Below are positions 6,272 through 8,815 of a stretch of DNA of 8,815 nt, one piece after another; position 1 is the first letter of the stretch; each line of letters starts with the position of its first letter. The stretch is taken from NCBI GenBank assembly GCA_020431545.1, contig JAGQIB010000427.1:1-8815 (forward strand). The letters are read 5' to 3'. Both the position numbers and the translations under genes were made by a program. Below the pieces are notes generated by a model. It did not search any database. It saw only the letters and a list, made by a program, of their open reading frames with translations, and was not told the DNA's origin. Origin of the DNA: Gemmatimonadota bacterium (lineage in GTDB: Bacteria > ARS69).

Positions 6272-6951
6272 GACGCCCTGCGGTTCTCGCAGCCCTCCTC
6301 GCGTGCGCGCTCGGCGCCGGCGCCTGTTCCGACGGCCCGCCGACCGCCCTCTCCGACGACGCGATCGAGCTGCCGGCCACCCTGCTCGAGGCGAAGCGGC
6401 TCGCGGACCGCCAGGCGGCGGACTGGTCGCCGACCGCGCAGCTCCTCTGGATCGGCGGCGGGTTCACCGTGCTCGACGCCGACGGCCGCGGACGAAACCA
6501 CACGTTCTTCTACTACGCCCGGTTCGGCCTGATGCACCGGCGCCTGGACATGCACCTGTTCAGCGCGGCGCCGTGGGCGTTCGATCGGCCGACGTCGCCG
6601 CCGGCCGCGCTTCTCGATCTCACCGACGTCGTGGACACGGACGTCGTCGTGCCGGCCGCGATCGCGTACGCGGAGTCGATCAACGTCGCGCACCCGGACA
6701 GCATTCCGATTCCGGAGTCGTTCGCGGCGCGACTCTCCGCCGAGCCGGCCTGGCCGGAACCGCAGAACGTCTCGGACCCGGCCGACAGCGTCGCCTGGCG
6801 CGTGGACTTCCTGGTGGAACAGGTCCACCCGTCCTCCGGCGCGCGCGTGTGGTACTCCACCGCGCGGTTCTACTTCCAGCCGCGGACGGCCGCCCTGTTC
6901 GGGACCGTCGTTCCCGACCAGCCGCAGCTCTACCCCTACCCGAGCCCGTAG
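6262..6951 (+). CDS. Predicted lipoprotein, function unknown
   Basis: 229 residues from ATG 6262, which lies inside the last codons of the barrel gene in another frame (10-base overlap). The N-terminus is a lipoprotein-like signal: MDLRRP, hydrophobic AVLAALLACALGAGA (7-21), then C22 followed by S23. The -3 to -1 residues are AGA rather than the classic LxG/A, so the lipobox is degenerate. The remainder is soluble with no membrane helix. It contains LLWIGGGFTVLDADGRGRNH, FFYYARFGLMHRRLDMHLFS and, near the end, VWYSTARFYFQPRTAALFG, and it ends in a proline/tyrosine-rich tail (QPQLYPYPSP). No family is recognised. Serine at +2 would suit an outer-membrane lipoprotein by Enterobacteria rules. 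The overlap suggests it works with or is assembled alongside the barrel protein; that is inference. Confidence 0.72.
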   Translation: MDLRRPAVLAALLACALGAGACSDGPPTALSDDAIELPATLLEAKRLADRQAADWSPTAQLLWIGGGFTVLDADGRGRNHTFFYYARFGLMHRRLDMHLFSAAPWAFDRPTSPPAALLDLTDVVDTDVVVPAAIAYAESINVAHPDSIPIPESFAARLSAEPAWPEPQNVSDPADSVAWRVDFLVEQVHPSSGARVWYSTARFYFQPRTAALFGTVVPDQPQLYPYPSP

Positions 6952-6977
6952 TCCGCGAGACGGGCGCGCGAAAAGAT

Positions 6978-7012
6978 ACGGGGCCGGACCGATCGACTCG
7001 GTCCGGCCCCGT
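6978..7012. terminator. Bidirectional terminator-like hairpin between convergent genes
   Basis: A perfect 15-bp stem (6978-6992 with 6998-7012) around a TCGAC loop, almost all G-C. It sits 26 bases after the plus-strand lipoprotein stop and 27 bases after the stop of the opposing lipoprotein gene. The plus side continues with only a short TT run (GTTT), while the minus side runs into TATCTTTT (6978-6971), a better U-tract. Termination is therefore likely in both directions, stronger for the minus-strand gene. Confidence 0.8.
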
Positions 7013-7039
7013 TTGCCACGCGCAAGTGGCCGCGGAGAA

Positions 7040-7840
7040 TCAGTTCACGACGATCGAGACGTCGCCGGTGGTCAGATCCACCTGGTACTGGTTGCCCTGC
7101 ATCGTGTACTGGGCGGTCCCGGCACTCGTGAACGTGAAGTCGAAGATGCCGATGCCGTCCCACGTCACGCGCCCCGTGCTGTTGACCACGGGACGGGTGC
7201 CGAAGCTCCCCACCGCGCCGTCGAACGACAGCGTTTCCGGATAGGAGAGGTTCACGACGTCGCCGCGGACCACGTGGCGCAGGTACCCGTCGATCAGCAT
7301 CCCGGTCACCTCGTTGGTGCCGTTCCGCTGGAAGTGGAACTCCAGGAACCCGGGCGTGATCGGCTCGATCGTGTGGTTGTAGTTGTCGTCCGAGGCGTTC
7401 TGAGCGCGGATCATCGTGCTCGGATCGACCCACGGGTAGAACGTGTACGCGTCCTGTCCGCTGGTCGGCTCGAACTGGCCGCCGCCGTCGTGGGTCGTCC
7501 CCTGCTGGTTCGTGCACGAGCTCATCGCGAGCGACCAGCTCGGCGTCCCGCTGTCGATCTCGGCCAGCGTCACGCAATCCGAGCCGAAGAAGGCGCGCGG
7601 CGCCGGGGCGCCGGATCCCTCGTACACGTTCGCCACGGAGAGCGCCTGCTGCATCAGCTCCTGGTGCAGCGCGATCATCTGGCCGACCACGAGCGCCTCC
7701 GCGGAGACGGTCGGGGTCGGGTTGTCGCCGGGATTCCCGGTGTTGTCGTCGGTGCCGGTGAGCTTCGGGTCACAGCCCGTGAGAGCCGCCGCCAGGACTG
7801 CCGCGGCGGCGAAGTGCTTCGAGATCGTCCGAGAATTCAT
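7040..7840 (-). CDS. Predicted lipoprotein, function unknown
   Basis: 266 residues from ATG 7840, preceded by GGGGGAGG (7858-7851) ten bases upstream. Signal peptide: MNSRTISKH, hydrophobic run FAAAAVLAAAL (10-20), and a classical lipobox LTGC with lipidated C23. Residue +2 is aspartate, which in Enterobacteria retains lipoproteins in the inner membrane; whether the rule applies here is unknown. A flexible low-complexity linker (TDDNTGNPGDNPTPT) precedes a short helical part (about 46-72, EALVVGQMIALHQELMQQAL). A beta-rich domain without recognisable family follows. C89 and C109 could form a disulfide. The C-terminal strands (GIGIFDFTFTSAGTAQYTM) look like a beta-sandwich or other all-beta fold. 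The gene stands alone between a terminator and a divergent promoter region. Confidence 0.78.
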   Translation of the reverse strand: MNSRTISKHFAAAAVLAAALTGCDPKLTGTDDNTGNPGDNPTPTVSAEALVVGQMIALHQELMQQALSVANVYEGSGAPAPRAFFGSDCVTLAEIDSGTPSWSLAMSSCTNQQGTTHDGGGQFEPTSGQDAYTFYPWVDPSTMIRAQNASDDNYNHTIEPITPGFLEFHFQRNGTNEVTGMLIDGYLRHVVRGDVVNLSYPETLSFDGAVGSFGTRPVVNSTGRVTWDGIGIFDFTFTSAGTAQYTMQGNQYQVDLTTGDVSIVVN

Positions 7841-7850
7841 GGGCTTGTTG

Positions 7851-7858
7851 CCTCCCCC
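7851..7858 (-). promoter_or_regulatory. Ribosome binding site of the lipoprotein gene at 7840
   Basis: GGGGGAGG on the minus strand ends ten bases before ATG 7840. It fixes that start against the far longer open frame that reads in from 8377 without coding character. Confidence 0.65.
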
Positions 7859-8029
7859 GCGGTTTCGTGGCGTACCTGGTCCCCCGCAATATCGGACTGA
7901 TCCGGGCCGCGATTGAGGCGCGCCGTGTGGCCGGAGCGAAGGCCGGGCGGCCCCCGAGCGAGAATCGGCAAGAATCCGGAGGCGATTGTCCGGTATCCTC
8001 CAAGCCCCGGGGCCGCGACGGCTGCGTCC

Positions 8030-8058
8030 TTGACGTTCCCGGAGCCCGATGGTCGTAT
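8030..8058 (+). promoter_or_regulatory. Weak sigma-70-like promoter candidate for the radical SAM gene
   Basis: TTGACG at 8030-8035 is a near-perfect -35 box. Seventeen bases later TCGTAT (8053-8058) matches TATAAT at only three of six positions. It lies about 70 bases before the GTG start at 8127. The match is suggestive only. Confidence 0.28.
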
Positions 8059-8112
8059 TCTCCGCGGGAGCGCGTCCCGAAGAAGCGGGGCCGGCTCCAC
8101 GGGATCGGGCAT

Positions 8113-8120
8113 GGAGGAGG
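8113..8120 (+). promoter_or_regulatory. Strong ribosome binding site before the radical SAM gene
   Basis: GGAGGAGG followed by six bases (ACGAAG) and GTG at 8127. The spacing is ideal and decides the GTG start; the ATG at 8111 is in another frame. Confidence 0.7.
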
Positions 8121-8126
8121 ACGAAG

Positions 8127-8815
8127 GTGACGACGACGGTCGAGGCGCAGGTTCGAACGGCCCCCGGGCCGGGCTCCGGCGAGAAGAACAGCCGGATCCC
8201 GCTGAAGCATCTCTCCGCGGTCGCGATGCGGAGCCCGGACGTGTTCTGGAACCTCGTGCGCGCGGAGGCGACCAAGCACATCTTCGCGCCCCGCGACCGG
8301 AAGCGCCTCGAAGGCCAGAGCCGACACCTGAAGCAGGTCAGCCTCAAGATCGTGAACTCCTGCAACCTGCGCTGCAAGACGTGCGGGCAGTGGGGCGAGA
8401 CCGGCTACAACTGGGACAAGTCCGACGAGGAGATCCGCGAGATCGTCCCGTTCGAGATCTACCGCGACATGGTGGACCAGCTCGCGCCGCGGCGGCCGTT
8501 CTACTACATCTGGGGCGGCGAACCGTACCTCTACCCCGACATCGTTCCGCTGATGGAGCACATGAAGAAGCGTCGCGGCCTCGTGGGCATCGTGACGAAC
8601 GGAACGATGATGGCGAAGACGGCGGATCGCCTCGTGCGCGCCGGCGTCGACATGCTGATGCTGTCCGTCGATGGCATCGGCCCCGTGCACAACGAGATTC
8701 GCGGCGAGAAGCGGGCCTGGGAAATGATGATGGAAGGGCTCGACGCGGTGATGGAGGAGAAGCGCCGGCAGAACTCGGTGAAGCCCTACGTCAACGTGCT
8801 GGCCACGATCTCCCG
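8127..8815 (+). CDS. Radical SAM protein, N-terminal 229 residues (truncated by window edge)
   Basis: A [4Fe-4S] enzyme that would cleave S-adenosylmethionine to start radical chemistry. After a polar leader and basic segment (1-70), SLKIVNSCNLRCKTC (72-86) carries the CxxxCxxC cluster motif with C79, C83 and C86. FYYIWGGEPYLYPDIV (125-140) contains the SAM-binding GGEP motif. IVTNGT (155-160) and MLSVDGIGPVHNEIRG (178-193) are further barrel strands, as in the MoaA/SPASM group. The gene runs past the right edge, so the C-terminal part, where SPASM or auxiliary-cluster cysteines would lie, is not visible and the substrate cannot be inferred. About 55 residues of extra sequence precede the barrel, longer than in minimal family members. 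Start GTG 8127 is chosen for its ribosome site. Nothing to the left suggests a peptide precursor. Confidence 0.9.
   Translation, partial: MTTTVEAQVRTAPGPGSGEKNSRIPLKHLSAVAMRSPDVFWNLVRAEATKHIFAPRDRKRLEGQSRHLKQVSLKIVNSCNLRCKTCGQWGETGYNWDKSDEEIREIVPFEIYRDMVDQLAPRRPFYYIWGGEPYLYPDIVPLMEHMKKRRGLVGIVTNGTMMAKTADRLVRAGVDMLMLSVDGIGPVHNEIRGEKRAWEMMMEGLDAVMEEKRRQNSVKPYVNVLATIS

Larger units (their letters stand above)
7841..8126. other. Divergent intergenic region, 286 bases, no gene seen
   Basis: It lies between the minus-strand lipoprotein and the plus-strand radical SAM gene and must carry both promoters. Short open frames here (for example 7867-8130 plus) have no ribosome site, no recognisable domain and arginine/glycine-rich composition typical of GC-rich noise. 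Apart from the ribosome sites and one weak promoter candidate listed separately, I see no RNA gene or riboswitch fold. Confidence 0.6.

Noticed and set aside
7900..8010. GC-rich repeats in the divergent intergenic region as a riboswitch or small RNA
   Set aside because: The short repeated GGCCGG and GAATC elements do not form a consistent long stem or any known RNA fold I can recognise.
7770..8690. 306-residue minus-strand open frame at the right end
   Set aside because: It is antisense to the radical SAM motifs and to the lipoprotein start; the composition is noise-like.

Overview
The window is a GC-rich stretch of a Gram-negative bacterial genome or metagenomic contig. The evidence for a diderm is two predicted outer-membrane barrels, two lipoproteins and an envelope polysaccharide locus. 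I cannot name the phylum from sequence alone. No tRNA, rRNA, CRISPR array or insertion sequence was seen.

Minus strand, 5389 to 1046, is a tightly packed four-gene operon that looks like a rearranged, compact relative of the poly-N-acetylglucosamine (PNAG) locus pgaABCD. In order of transcription it encodes: a small two-helix membrane protein (PgaD-like, 5389-4949); a processive GT2 glycosyltransferase very like PgaC (4952-3690); a TPR plus outer-membrane beta-barrel protein standing where PgaA would be (3711-2035); and a membrane-anchored polysaccharide deacetylase with PgaB-type metal and catalytic motifs (2038-1046). Successive genes overlap by 4, 22 and 4 bases, which implies one transcript and coupled translation. 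The likely pathway is synthesis and export through the inner membrane by the GT2/PgaD-like pair, partial N-deacetylation in the periplasm, and passage through the TPR-barrel protein.

The left end (1 to about 1013, minus strand) holds a ClC-family chloride channel reading frame that is not intact. It jumps from the helix-F region straight to the helix-N region, losing the gating-glutamate core. Codon preference shifts near the join, and the window then ends in a fold-back inverted repeat (1-23 against 61-83). I read this end as chimeric or rearranged and would not trust 1 to about 690 as native to the rest.

Plus strand, 5468-6951, divergent from the operon: a predicted outer-membrane beta-barrel protein and a lipoprotein overlapping by 10 bases. 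A strong hairpin (6978-7012) separates this pair from a convergent minus-strand lipoprotein gene (7840-7040) and probably terminates both. A 286-base divergent intergenic region follows, then the N-terminal 229 codons of a radical SAM protein (8127 to the right edge).
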